Assembly: GCA_025331435.1 (NCBI GenBank)
Contig: JAIWNI010000033.1
Coordinates: 186,001 to 250,000 of the forward strand
DNA: 64,000 nucleotides
Direction of reading: 5' to 3'
Source: Choanephora cucurbitarum
Taxonomy: Eukaryota > Mucoromycota > Mucoromycetes > Mucorales > Choanephoraceae
Part shown: positions 35,432-46,137 of the stretch, in pieces
Numbering within the stretch: the first letter of the stretch is position 1
How the letters are laid out: each line of letters opens with the position of its first letter
The notes under the pieces: generated by a model
Database searches by the model: none
What the model was told of the DNA's origin: nothing
What the model saw: the letters and a program-made list of their open reading frames with translations, nothing else
Program-made: the position numbers and the translations under genes

Positions 35432-37909
35432 TTAAAGCTGTCCTTTGATATCAATTTTCTTAAACTTCTTTACAGCTTCCATCAGTTCTATCAATGCAAC
35501 CTTTGATTCCAAACAGTTGGCTTCTGGGTTCTTCAAGGCCTTTTGTTCCACCAGAAACTTGACTGTCTGTTCCTTACTCTCAAAACCTAATTCCGTCTCT
35601 AAAAAGGCAATCGGAATCTCTGGACGACATCTGGAAAGGATTGTTTTAGTTATCAACTCAATGAGTGGATACATTTCACTTACGCTTTACATAGAATCAG
35701 CAGAGCATTGACTCGTTCTCGTTCACAAAACTGGTCCATCAGATAGCCACCCATATTAGGTGCTTGCTTATACAGTGAAAAAAATCGATGATAATTGCCA
35801 GTAGCAAGTGAGGAGCGAACACCCAATGCATGTTGAACAGCTGGATCCTGCTTTTGATCCAAAGTCAAGTTTGCCATGGTAGCATTGACATCTAAACACA
35901 AAACTCAGTATATATCAATCTATATTGGTTTCTTTGTCTTTTGTTACCTGCCCAGTTTTGTGTATGAAGGAAATAGAGAATGCGATAGGCTGTAAATTCC
36001 ATGACATTACCTGATATACCCTTTGTATATAACTCTTTTAGTTGTGTTTGACATTGATTGTATTCACCCAAATCACTCTACAAATAATGAAAGGGATAAA
36101 CAAATCATTGTCTGGTTGACTTATCCTTTAGTTACCTTTTCTAATGCTATACGTGCATGGATCTCATAGACTTGCACTGTAAATTCATTTTTAATATGTT
36201 GTACAGTTAAATCTTGTCGCATGGATTTAAATTGATCACAAATATACGTATAGTTGGCTTCTGTTGTCCATTTCTGCTTTAACAATTCCAATGTCTGTTT
36301 CAATACCTCCAAAGGTCTGACAGTAGAAGGATCAGGGGCAGCAGTCAATCTTAGATAGTTTTTCTCTAGTTTTTGACAGGTACCAACGACTGCTGCACCA
36401 CTTGTTTGATTGAAATCACTCTGTTCCATAGGTGACTGAGTTCTGAACTGAGCAGCATCTTCTTCAAATCGTCTTAATCTCTTCAATCGTTTGGCTTCTT
36501 CTTCTGATGATATAGGTCTCTGTGGTTGTAAATAATTCTTTGTTTGTAAGCCTTTTTTACTAATAAAAAGCATGTTAGACCTACATTCATTGTCATCATT
36601 GTTGCTTTCACAACTTACCCTTTCTTCTTTTTTGCAGGTCTTTGTACACATGCACTATAACCATTTGAGAAATAGTTATGTATGTTACAGGGAAATCACA
36701 TAGTTAAATACAATCAAACTGTTACCTTGGTAAATCCATTTCACTCCAATCAGTCGTAAGTAGAGTTCCTGCTCTATGACTCTCTAAAATCAATTGTCGA
36801 AGTTGTTCCTCTGCTAAATCACGTTTCTCATGAAGACAGTTGGCAAATACATCTTGAACGTATTGTCTATACAAGAGAAATGGTTAGATTTCCTTTTAAA
36901 CTTATCCTTGTTACTTACTTGAGTGAAGGTGGCCAAGTTTCAACGGCCATAGCATTCTTTTCATTCGCCTTTTCCTCTTCTGTACGAGCTGATGGTGTAG
37001 AAGGAGAGTTTTGAATAGCTAATGTTGAAAAGGAATTGGTAGGTTCAGAAGAAGAAGAAGAGGGTAATGACGATGGTGGTGGTGGTGGTGGACGAGTAGG
37101 AGCGGTGTTTGGAGTTGAATGATAAGCAGGCTGTTTCTTTGACCATGGAGGAACTTTTGGACCTGGACCTAGTATAGGTTATGATTGTATGTTCAAATTA
37201 GAAATAAAGCAGACTTACGTATAGCAGGTGATGTTTGTTGATAAGCAAGATTAGAAGGTGGAGGTGGAGGTGGGGGTGGGCGCCCCATTGATGGAGGAGG
37301 CGGAGGAGGTGGAGGTCTAAGATGATCAATACATTTTCTTTCCATTGGATACTTTAAAGGCCAGAGGATTTACCTTGGTGTTTGTTGTTGCGTATAATAA
37401 GGCGGTGCACTATAACTATTAGAAGAAGTAGTAGTAGTAGAAGTAGAAGGCGGAGGAGGAGGTGGAGGTGAATGCGCATAATTCGATTGGTTATATGGAT
37501 AATAGTATTGGCTATAGTTATAGTCATAACCTGTATTGTTAGTAGAAGAAGAAGTGTTAGCACCAGAAGAACCATCACCGTAGTGCTGATAGTATTGTTG
37601 ATAATATTGATGATGAGAATATGGCTGTTGTTGTTGCTGCTGTTGTTGTTGTTGATGAGGCTGTTGTTGGTAATAAGATGCGTAAGGGTAAGCTTGTGAT
37701 GTAGTTACATTACTGCTTGTATCATAAGGTGCTTGCCATTGCTGCTGCTGTTGTTGTTGTTGTTGTTGTTGGTTATTGTTATTTGTGGACCTAGGGAAAA
37801 ACACAATAAAGAAGGAAGCAGTCAAAAAAAAAGTAACTTTATTCCTATGCCTTTATTGTTCTTTACCAAGGAGGGTTCACTGCAGGTCTTGTTGGAGATG
37901 CCACTTTGT
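35432..37909 (-). CDS. THP3 / LENG8 family (SAC3/GANP-PCI) protein, start unresolved
   Basis: mRNA-linked SAC3/GANP/THP3 family protein. Exons: 37909-37867, 37790-37374, 37316-37219, 37168-36919, 36866-36726, 36654-36619, 36559-36136, 36077-35948, 35891-35684 and 35630-35432. The N-terminal half is low-complexity: polyQ, Tyr/Ser/Asn and polyPro. The conserved core starts at [20 protein letters not shown], then [55 protein letters not shown] and [20 protein letters not shown], all LENG8/Thp3 signatures. The PCI-like end is [15 protein letters not shown]. Exon a opens at a TTAG acceptor-like site and reads [14 protein letters not shown] with no ATG. The only ATG upstream before the divergent TTI1 start region is at 38039-38037. 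Joining ATGC to exon a would fit the phase (649 aa) but needs a weak GTGTCT donor. Confidence 0.85.
37620..37775 (-). repeat. CAG/CAA repeats encoding polyglutamine in the THP3 homolog
   Basis: Two mixed CAG/CAA runs on the minus strand, at about 37624-37672 and 37736-37772, encode two Gln runs of about 8-11 residues separated by a Tyr/Ser/Pro-rich segment. They are in frame with the THP3 model. Confidence 0.75.
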
Positions 37910-38024
37910 CTAATTTAAGAATGAGGATAAAGGGGGGGAAAGAAAGTCTTTTTTTTTTTCTATTTGTTTAAAAAGGAAAAAAAAATAGTATTTTACGCGT
38001 ATCTTTTTTTTTCGACCCTTATTA
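37910..38024. promoter_or_regulatory. Compact divergent promoter THP3 / TTI1
   Basis: Only 115 bp separate THP3 exon a from the TTI1 ATG. The stretch contains a G run (37932-37938), long T/A tracts, and one ACGCGT at about 37995-38000. The THP3 leader, or its first micro-exon, must lie here or overlap the TTI1 5' end. Confidence 0.5.
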
Positions 38025-41000
38025 ATGTCAGACACGCATAATCCAAAGGCTTGGTTTGAGAAATTAAAGCCTATAGCTGACCAAATCCAAGGGATCGAAA
38101 TCACACCATCGAACAGCAAGCAAGCTACTCAATTGCTTGTACAACTCAAGAATCTACTTGAATCCATAGACGATCCCGAACAAGGATTGACTGCTGTCAA
38201 TGTCCATAGTCTTCTCTTGCCACTCTTGAAACTCTTTCGATCCCTGACTCAGGGCTATGAGGCAGTCATTGAACCTTGGTTAGACGTCTTGCAGTTCTTG
38301 TTATCGAAGACATTGATCAGAACATGGCTTACACCTGCCTTTACAATGCAACTCATCGTCTTGTTCACTCATCTGATGGACCCAACTCGATCAGAAGAGA
38401 TCAAGCTTAAGGCCGTTGGCTGTCTGTCGGCCACTTTGCCCGCTCAGTACAAAGAAGGACGATTTATAGAACAGTCGATCTATGCTAATCTGATCGCAAT
38501 GATTCAGGAACAATTACCTGCTATATCACATACGATCATGACTCTATTGCAGCTCATTCAACATGAACATCACGTCGATCTTCGCCTAAGTGCCATTCGT
38601 ACTCTCTCTCAATTGTTGCTTGATAACCTCTACACACCTGACATTTTGGCTGGGCTTTTGCCTGGTGTAGTATCCAAATTATGTGCAGCAATTAGAAGAC
38701 GGCAGGAAAAGGAAAACCATCAAGTGACGTGTGATCTATTGGCTCTTTTGGGTCAATTGATCCAGCATGTTATGAATGACGACCATAATACAACATTGGC
38801 AGAGGTGCGCTCCTTTCATGATCTTTTGCCTACTGTAACTGAGACAGATGTATCTGTCCGTAATGCAGAATGGTATCGTCAGTCAAAGGAACGCATGTTA
38901 CCTATTTTAAGTCAAATCTTAAAGCCAGATGCTTATTATCCACACTGGCAATCACGCTTAGCCTTTGTTGAATTTGCCTACATCCTCTTATTCTATTGTT
39001 CTCGTACACTGGATAATTGTATCAAGCCATTGACAGAGATGTTAGTTGTTCATCTAGACGATCCCTTTGATCAAGTTACTACTACATGTCAATTGAGAGT
39101 ACAAGTGTTGATGTCAAATCCTTCTTTCGAGACAGCCATTGCACCAGTCCTTAAAGATGATCTGTACGATTGGATGCAACGGTTACCTCATATCATTTTG
39201 ACAAAGGCTGAACAAGAAAAACAGATGGCCATGGCTATGGTTACAGGTTTACTGATCTTACTGGCCGAACAAGCGCATAGTATCTTGAGCTTCAGTTTAC
39301 CCCGTATCTCAGATGGTTGGATGACAGCCTTTGCTATGGATCTAGAGAGTCTGAAGATAGTGGAGCAAGACGCCAACCAGTTTATCACATTTGATCATCA
39401 ACAGGCAGTAAAGACGATGTACCCTCGCATTCGATTCAAACATGTTGTTTCAGATAATGCTATGCTCCAATCTGTGCGAATGTTGAATACTATAGGTCAA
39501 TATGGCGATGTGGATATGTGGGTGCATCATTTTATGCGTTACCTCTCTTCTGAGTCTAACGATCCTCAAGCTGCCTTCATTATTCATGCATTATTGGAAG
39601 GTGCGATGACCTCTACTGAAGATTGGGTGCCATCAGACAGAACCTTAGTCCTTCAAGTGATGAACAGCATCATGGATACACTCACATTGGACAGACAATT
39701 CAACAAATCTACACGAACCTTAACGGCAAACCAACTAGATGATGAAGCCAGCTCCATCTTGCTTGTCTGTATCTCCCTTCAGATTGTAGGTCTATGCTGC
39801 ACTCTTTTGAGTCAAGAACAACTACAAGAGCAGCTAATTACCTTACTCTATCCTCTCTTATCTCATCTGGGCTCTACCAATCGTTCCATTCATACCTATG
39901 CTCTCATTACTTTGGATTGTATAGCGCTTCAATGCGGTTTTAAGGAGGGTGGAGCTAAAGAACTGGCGATTGCTAATATTGATTATGTCATCAATACTAT
40001 CTCTCAGCATATCACCATGTTAACACAGCATGTTCGTGTCCTGTTTGTCTTGAGAGCCTTGATCCAAGTAGGCGGCCGTAAGAGTATAGATTATTTAGAT
40101 GATTCTGTAGAAGAAATCTTTGATGCCCTTGAGCGCTATGGAGATCATGAATGGTTGTCGGTGCAGTTGTGTAGTATTCTGTCTGATATTGTGCAAACAT
40201 TGGAAAAAGAGTATCCCTTGGAGATCAAGCAGAATGACGTCAAGCTATCCTCACCAGCATCGGCTGTTTCCGTTGAAGTCAACGCCTGGATAGAACAGAT
40301 GCAGATAGCAGTAGTGGATGGTGAGCATGCCTCGATGGAGGCAATTGGCAAATACTTTTTGGATAGACAACAACAAGGGCTCAATGACAATCTTACATTA
40401 GCTCAGACAATGGAACAAGGTAATCTGTCTCAAGAAGAAGAACAACAAAAAGATGAAGGAGAAGAACATGAAGAAAAAGAGATGCCATTAAACCATGAGC
40501 AACAAATGGCTTTGGCTATCATGACTACATCTGGCCATTTCTTGACTTCTTCTTCGCCTCAACTACGTGCAAAAATGCTTCATTTACTCTCTCAAGGTTG
40601 TTGTATACTGGCCAGCCATCCAAACAAACTAAATCCTCTGATTCACAGTATGTGGACCAATATCGTCTATCGATTTAGAGACACACACAACTATGTTGTT
40701 TATGCAGCTGCTCAGCTATTAGAGACACTGTCTCAAATCTCAACTGATTTCTTATCCAGTCGATTCGAAAAGGACCTTTGGCCACATATGCAGCATCTGT
40801 TACAACAAGGTGAAGCAGCGGCTAAATCAGATTCAAACAAAACAGGTTACTCTATTTATTCTGTCTACAACCGGACCCAACTCTGTCTTCTAAGGACATT
40901 AACACAAGTGGCTTATCATGTACCTCTTCCACAGCCTTTGATTAAGGCCATCTTACAGGCATCACAGTTTTATTGCTCCTCCCTTGTCCATCAACAATTG

Positions 41001-41138
41001 AATGAAGCTTGTCATGCTTTATTTAATGCATTAGAGACACAACAACCCGATACTGTCTGGCTCTATCGACTGACAAGTCCACCTATACCTACTAGTTCTA
41101 TATTGGAACCAATAAAATGGCCTCTGATAAAATCTTGA
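38025..41138 (+). CDS. TTI1: TELO2-interacting protein 1 homolog (TTI1)
   Basis: Subunit of the TTT (Tel2-Tti1-Tti2) co-chaperone complex, which matures PIKK kinases such as TOR, ATM and ATR (family knowledge). Single intronless ORF of 1037 aa, close to the family's usual 1050-1100. It is made almost entirely of HEAT-like helical repeats. Segments typical of TTI1 are the N-terminal region about 60-200, EWYRQSKERMLPILSQILKP, LGSTNRSIHTYALITLDCIA and the C-terminal HPNKLNPLIHSMWTNIVYRF through SRFEKDLWPHMQHLL. An acidic Glu/Gln-rich linker (EEEQQKDEGEEHEEKE) lies around 800-820. It is divergent from the THP3 homolog across a very short promoter. Intron absence is unusual among the longer genes of this window. 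Confidence 0.85.
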   Translation: MSDTHNPKAWFEKLKPIADQIQGIEITPSNSKQATQLLVQLKNLLESIDDPEQGLTAVNVHSLLLPLLKLFRSLTQGYEAVIEPWLDVLQFLLSKTLIRTWLTPAFTMQLIVLFTHLMDPTRSEEIKLKAVGCLSATLPAQYKEGRFIEQSIYANLIAMIQEQLPAISHTIMTLLQLIQHEHHVDLRLSAIRTLSQLLLDNLYTPDILAGLLPGVVSKLCAAIRRRQEKENHQVTCDLLALLGQLIQHVMNDDHNTTLAEVRSFHDLLPTVTETDVSVRNAEWYRQSKERMLPILSQILKPDAYYPHWQSRLAFVEFAYILLFYCSRTLDNCIKPLTEMLVVHLDDPFDQVTTTCQLRVQVLMSNPSFETAIAPVLKDDLYDWMQRLPHIILTKAEQEKQMAMAMVTGLLILLAEQAHSILSFSLPRISDGWMTAFAMDLESLKIVEQDANQFITFDHQQAVKTMYPRIRFKHVVSDNAMLQSVRMLNTIGQYGDVDMWVHHFMRYLSSESNDPQAAFIIHALLEGAMTSTEDWVPSDRTLVLQVMNSIMDTLTLDRQFNKSTRTLTANQLDDEASSILLVCISLQIVGLCCTLLSQEQLQEQLITLLYPLLSHLGSTNRSIHTYALITLDCIALQCGFKEGGAKELAIANIDYVINTISQHITMLTQHVRVLFVLRALIQVGGRKSIDYLDDSVEEIFDALERYGDHEWLSVQLCSILSDIVQTLEKEYPLEIKQNDVKLSSPASAVSVEVNAWIEQMQIAVVDGEHASMEAIGKYFLDRQQQGLNDNLTLAQTMEQGNLSQEEEQQKDEGEEHEEKEMPLNHEQQMALAIMTTSGHFLTSSSPQLRAKMLHLLSQGCCILASHPNKLNPLIHSMWTNIVYRFRDTHNYVVYAAAQLLETLSQISTDFLSSRFEKDLWPHMQHLLQQGEAAAKSDSNKTGYSIYSVYNRTQLCLLRTLTQVAYHVPLPQPLIKAILQASQFYCSSLVHQQLNEACHALFNALETQQPDTVWLYRLTSPPIPTSSILEPIKWPLIKS

Positions 41139-41321
41139 TCCTAAAAACAAAGAGATGTCTCTTTCTTTTCGGAAAATAAGCCAGAATATGCCTTATTACT
41201 TTTTATTTAGAACCACATCTCCTCCTTTTTTCTCTCTTTTTCTTCTTCTTTTACTTCATCTATCTTTCTCTCTTCTTCTTTTCTTGAACATATTCAATTT
41301 TGGTAGCTTCTTAACTTAACA

Positions 41322-42717
41322 ATGCCATTTTGTCGTTGTGGAGAAGTATGCTATGGTGTACAATGTAAAAAATGTGGGTTCAAATTCGATAGTAAACCTA
41401 CAAAAAAAGGTAGATGAACAAACCATTATAATCTCTTCTTTGAAAGAACTTTAAAAGCTTAAATTTCCGAATAAAGAAACCCCACAGGCTGCTTCAGGGG
41501 AACCACCTATGATGGTCGTAGACCGATGGCAATCCAGGCAAGTAAGATTTTGTATCATTAAAACTCTTTTCTTTTAATCACAAAAAAAAAACCACGATAA
41601 AGGTATCTTGGAAGTGTCATTGGTTTAGACAGTCTCTCTAAAAAAGCCGTTGAATTAAACAAATCACCCCCCGCAAAGACACCTTTAGACTATGGACTTT
41701 TAGATAGTCGCAAAGTTAGATCTTCTCAAAGTATGAATATTCGATCTACTACAACAACCAAGACAGAATGTCATTCATGTAAAAAGAAACTTAGCGGCAA
41801 GACAGTACGATTGCCCGATGGTTCAGCCAAATATCATTGGCATTGTCTTCAATGCAAAGGTTGTGGATTACCCTTTGAAGATCCTTCTTTCTATATTGAT
41901 CCCTTCAAGCATATTTATCATCCTCAAGTAAGATTCTCTACCTTTATCTCTTTAAAGCTAAGAGACTTGACCTTCATTTTTTTCTCTTAGTGTGCACCTT
42001 CTATTCAGACCTGTTCTCGATGCTCACAAGCCATTGCTGATACATATTTACATTATAATACACAAATTCTACATCCTCGTGTAAGTTAATTGGTTTTTGC
42101 TAAACTACTTATACTTAATTTGTTGTCAGTGTTTCCGATGTACTGGATGTCAAAAGATCCTTCATCCTACCTCCATCTATACTGACTTTCAAGGACCTTA
42201 TTGTCAGACTTGTACTCATGAAAAACTAGATCAAGACAAGCAAGTTTTATCTGATCATCTCAAGATTGTTCCATCTCCCATCAGTAAAAATCACGAGATG
42301 GTTGCCAGTCCCGTGACTCCTCTATCGCCTCTAACACAAATACCAGAGAATGTCAAACCTTCTGCCTTGATGAGCTCAAGAGGCCGTCCCTTACCCAAGT
42401 TTGGTCTTGTACGCGATTGTGCAGGGTGTCATGAACGTATTGTGTCTGTTCATGAAGAGATACCAGGACCTAAAGCAAGCAAATGGCATAAGAAATGTCT
42501 CGTCTGTCAAGGCTGTCTCAAGTCATTGGATTCAGGTGCTTCAGTCGATGAAGAAGAAGGGAAATTGAAGCCCTGGTGTACAACATGTTTGGTAAGGAAT
42601 CATTTGATTTTTATTGTAGCAGTACTCATTCAACTTTTTTTTTTTACTTAGTTAACAAGAAAAAAGCGCATGGCAACATCATTATCGCAAAGACTGACCA
42701 CTTTAAAAATAAACTAA
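41322..42717 (+). CDS. Triple LIM-domain protein
   Basis: Six exons: 41322-41409, 41498-41537, 41603-41927, 41991-42080, 42130-42591 and 42652-42717 (356 aa). The N-terminus has a small Cys cluster (MPFCRCGEVCYGVQCKKCG), then PPMMVVDRWQSRYLGSVIGL. LIM1 is at about 103-150 (CHSCKKKLSG ... WHCLQCKGC). LIM2 follows (CSRCSQAIADTY ... CFRCTGCQKI ... YCQTC). LIM3 is near the C-terminus (CAGCHERIVSVHE ... WHKKCLVCQGC ... WCTTC), followed by a basic tail. LIM domains are protein-binding zinc modules; an actin or polarity adaptor such as Pxl1 is the nearest analogy but is unproven. No RhoGAP or homeodomain. Intron 2 is GC-AG (CCAG|GCAAGT); the overlapping GTAAGA donor would put the next exon out of frame. 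Confidence 0.85.
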
Positions 42718-42842
42718 AATAATAAACAATGAGTGTATAATAAAAGGAGCTTTCCTCCAAAAATAAGGAGAAGAAGAGTGTTCTCTCTTTCTCTTCTTTT
42801 CTTCTTCCTTTTTTCTTTTCTCTTTTTTTTTTCTGATATTTT

Positions 42843-43613
42843 GTGATGAGTGATGCACCTTCTACCTCTGTTTCACCTAACGTACCTACAGATCATATCT
42901 ACTATCATCCCTATCATAGTAAACGAGTTTGTCAAATCTGTCGAAATCGATATTTACCTTCCAATGTCCGAGATATTGGTCCTTACTTAATTCATCGACG
43001 TCACCCGGGTCTTCATCCAACCTGTCCATGTCGCTATGGAGCTCATGCTGTTTGTATTAAACAGTATGGAACTGACTTTGTCTGCCAAAATTGTAATTAT
43101 ATATATCATGTCAGTCATATCCGTTTTGCTCAGTTCTTCTGTTTTCTAAGTCATACCCTCAGTCTTGCCTCTGTGATTGCCTTGGTGGTTGGACTAGCTC
43201 ATTTGGGAAAAGCTCTAGATGAACTCGGGTTAGGAGAAGAAAAAGGTCCCAAATTAGATGGTGATGAAAAATGGCATGATCATGAGCTAAATGAAATTGT
43301 CAATTGGCTCAATACGGTTCATTATGCTACAGGTATAGCAGGTGAAGCCATGTTGGGTTTAGTCTATATGGTGGGTGTCTGTTTGGTGATTGGACTGGAT
43401 CGAACTGTACTGATGGTGTGGCATATCTTGTACCTTAATCTTGAATGGCTTGGTAAAACCCGTATGGGAAAGAGTGTGTTGTATATCGCTCTATGCTGTT
43501 TAGGCTTGCTAATGGGTACATACCTCTTGTTTTTTTCTTGGGTTTGGGCTAGTTTGTTACATCATGTCAAAAGGCGCGTACTAAATATCAAGAAAGCTCC
43601 ACTAGATGTCTAG
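42843..43613 (+). CDS. RING-CH-like (MARCH-type) membrane protein
   Basis: Single exon, 256 aa. The N-terminal Cys/His pattern is CQIC, about 30 residues, CPCRYGAHAVC, then CQNC (about residues 30-86). That is C-x2-C, C-x-C, H-x2-C and C-x2-C, the order of RING-CH (RINGv) domains, with a shortened C-x-C to H spacing. Hydrophobic segments follow at about 97-119, 163-190 and 213-236, giving a C-terminal membrane part. MARCH-family proteins are membrane E3 ubiquitin ligases, so that activity is inferred. The atypical spacing leaves some doubt. The ATG follows a long CT-rich leader (42779-42835). The second Met may be the start. Confidence 0.7.
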   Translation: MMSDAPSTSVSPNVPTDHIYYHPYHSKRVCQICRNRYLPSNVRDIGPYLIHRRHPGLHPTCPCRYGAHAVCIKQYGTDFVCQNCNYIYHVSHIRFAQFFCFLSHTLSLASVIALVVGLAHLGKALDELGLGEEKGPKLDGDEKWHDHELNEIVNWLNTVHYATGIAGEAMLGLVYMVGVCLVIGLDRTVLMVWHILYLNLEWLGKTRMGKSVLYIALCCLGLLMGTYLLFFSWVWASLLHHVKRRVLNIKKAPLDV

Positions 43614-43994
43614 AAAGTGTAACATCATATAATTTATCATATTCATCAATTTCCGTGCATATGTGTGTGTGATAGCTCGTCTATCAGTGTATTCATTTCT
43701 TCGCTTTAAATCTAATAAATGTATCTCCCTCCCTCCCCCCCTTTGTCTCATCTCTATTTTTTAGACTTCTTTCAATACTTACATGTATATTTATATGTAT
43801 TTCAAATCATTGATTTTCTTCCTTTCTTCTTCTCTTTTCTCTTTCTTTCCTTATCTCTGCTTGTTCGTGTGTGGGTGCAAACATACGCATTCCTTTGATT
43901 AGCCTCACGTTTACCTACTTTCTCGTCTGCTCAGTTTTCTTTTGATAAATATTGATATCGGAATAATCCTTTTTTTATTTATTTTTAAACTTAT
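43614..43994. other. Intergenic spacer
   Basis: 381 bp containing the RING-CH gene 3' end and the pyrimidine-rich leader of the homeobox gene. C-rich and T-rich runs only; no gene seen. Confidence 0.45.
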
Positions 43995-44609
43995 ATGCCA
44001 AGTAATAAGAGAAAAGCCACTCGAAAGAGAAAGGCAGTTGAAGAATCAGAAGACAACTGGTCGGATGATTATATCTATCCTTCATCTATCAAGAGGAGGC
44101 GTAGATTTTCGGTACAAGAAACAAATAAGCTAGAAGAAGAATACAGTTTCAATGCAAGTCCAAGTCAAGAAAGACTTCAACAGATTGCTAATGAAATAGG
44201 TACCGCTCGAAAGATCGTGACTACTTGGTTTCAAAATAGAAGGGCTAAACACAAGCGCAACGAAAAGAAAGAAGAGACAGTAATGAGTGATAGAGAGATA
44301 AGCCTCACCAGAGATGTTCGTTATGATGTGCCGCAGATCCATTATAATAACCAAATAGTTGACATCTGTCGTCTCCCAGAAACAAGCACAGACAACCCAG
44401 AATACTCCATGGATGATTCATCTGTGATGTATCCTCCATGCATGAATACTCTGCAAAGTCATGCCATGTTGAATCTTGTCGAACCTGATTCTTGGATATC
44501 TACAGATGAAGTGCAAGAAGAGCATTTCATGCTTCCTTATTCCATTGAAACAAACGACGGCTCACTGTATATTAATCCCTCTCAGTTATTATTAAACTAT
44601 CAGCTGTGA
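43995..44609 (+). CDS. Homeodomain transcription factor
   Basis: Single exon, 204 aa. A basic N-terminus (KRKATRKRKAVEES) precedes a homeodomain at about 33-92. Visible are RRRRFSVQETNKLEEEYSFN for helix 1, SQERLQQIANEIGT for helix 2 and the recognition helix KIVTTWFQNRRAKHKRNEK with the invariant WFQNRR at 78-83. There are 60 residues with no insertion, so it is a typical (non-TALE) class. The C-terminal 110 residues are acidic and polar, with no second domain, and could be an activation region. Target genes are unknown. Confidence 0.88.
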   Translation: MPSNKRKATRKRKAVEESEDNWSDDYIYPSSIKRRRRFSVQETNKLEEEYSFNASPSQERLQQIANEIGTARKIVTTWFQNRRAKHKRNEKKEETVMSDREISLTRDVRYDVPQIHYNNQIVDICRLPETSTDNPEYSMDDSSVMYPPCMNTLQSHAMLNLVEPDSWISTDEVQEEHFMLPYSIETNDGSLYINPSQLLLNYQL

Positions 44610-45383
44610 AATCCATCTTTTTTTTGTGTTTGTTTGTACCATTGTCGGTTCATTTCGACTTGCTGATTGATCTGATACTTTGCTTCTTTTTTTCTTTTTG
44701 ACTGATTTTTTTGGTGTTTGTTTGAAAGCATCAACTGTACCTCAGAAAATGATAAAAATCATTACTTCCTCAGTCACTTACTTTCTTTCTTTTTGAGGGA
44801 AACTCCTCTTCTTACTGATTGTTCTCGCTCTAACCTTGCCTGTGTCATAGAGATTCAGCATTCCCTTGATGGTTAAAGAACCATTCTCCGAGATGAAGAC
44901 ACACATTCTTTTAAAGAGCATTCTCATCATTGAATTGAAGCAACTTTGCTTAAATTGATGACTTAATTCTCTTTGAAATAGTCCCCCTTTTTTTTTAGTT
45001 TGCCACATAACAAACAAATAAGAAGGCCTGTGCTTAGATCGTTTATGTTACTTTCTAATGAGAGCCAGTTGACTATATAATCAGTAAGGAAAAGGGGGAA
45101 ATAAAAACACATTGATTGCAAACTAATATAAGGTATAATCATTGTATTGTTTTTAAGTATACGTACAGAGTTGATTCGGTTATCAAGTTTATGAAAACAA
45201 AGTAGGCTTATTACCTTACTCTAACCTTGAGAGAGCGGCTTAGCTCGGAGTTTAGATGAACACTAAATTCATACCTCTTCCTTGAGGGGAGGGTGAAAGT
45301 TCATGGCTCCCAATTTTTTCTTTCTTAGCTGAGATTTTCAACTTATATCTATCTGTCTCCTCTTTTTCTCTCTTATCAATATC
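44610..45383. other. Intergenic spacer
   Basis: About 0.77 kb between the homeobox gene and MHR1, both plus strand. T-rich runs near 44617-44720. A minus-strand 79-codon ORF (44778-45017) has no recognisable homology. Nothing else seen. Confidence 0.45.
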
Positions 45384-45934
45384 ATGGCTTCTAACGGTGT
45401 TTATATTTTCCGTCATATCCAAACAAAGCAAGTTCTTGTTAGTCTAAAGCCTAACATGAAGGTATGGAGATGAGGCATACAGACAAACCCATTCGCTAAT
45501 CCAATGTTTCTTAGTCAAAAGTGATCCAACAACTTGCTACAACACAACGCCCTGTCGCCTTGAGAAAAGATTTATGGCGTCCCTTAGTAGCCTTGACAGG
45601 CTTCCAAACACCTCAAACAGCACAAGCAGTGTCAGACGCTCTTTTGCAACGCTCTAAAATTCGTCAAATCGATCTTGCCACTAGCCCTGAGCATCTTGCT
45701 CGACCTAAGCGTTTAAGAGTAGTAGACGAAAAAGATTTGATCGAAAAGTCTGTCATCTCGCTGCGTGAATCTTTAGCCTCAGCAGCCAAGAATGAGACCA
45801 GCGTTTTAGCTCTTTGGGAACAACCTCATTTTATGGAATTAAAGGGTGAAGGCGAATGGCCATCATTTTTACAACATGGACAATTAGAGTTGAAGAACAA
45901 TCGATTTGTAAAGGAAGAACCTAAGCATGTATAG
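45384..45934 (+). CDS. MHR1: Mitochondrial Mhr1 / large-subunit ribosomal protein mL67 homolog
   Basis: Exons 45384-45461 and 45515-45934 (165 aa). Mhr1 domain features: GVYIFRHIQTKQVLVSL at the N-terminus, VALRKDLWRPLVALTGF in the middle, and later ISLRESL and VLALWEQPHFMELKGEGEWP. In budding yeast Mhr1 is both the mL67 protein of the mitochondrial large ribosomal subunit and a factor for mtDNA homologous pairing. Which role applies here is unknown. The protein is shorter than the yeast one (226 aa) and lacks an obvious long presequence. The intron interrupts right after NMK and is in phase 0. Confidence 0.8.
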
Positions 45935-46137
45935 ACTATAAATAATTACAATAAAAGAAACAATTGGAGAAGGGAAATCATTTTGCATTAAGTCCTTTTT
46001 TCTTTTCTTTAACCAGGGATTAATGGAGTGTTAACAAGCAAAAACAACAAAACCATTAAAACTCAGTTCCGAGCTTTTGATACTTGCTTGTCTTTTTTTT
46101 CACCTTTTCTTTCCTTCATTTGAATTCACTTCTCACC

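Noticed and set aside
41488..41537. Alternative acceptor at 41486-41487 for LIM gene intron 1
   Set aside because: It joins in phase but the following exon would then stop after about a dozen codons. Acceptor 41496-41497 keeps the LIM frame.
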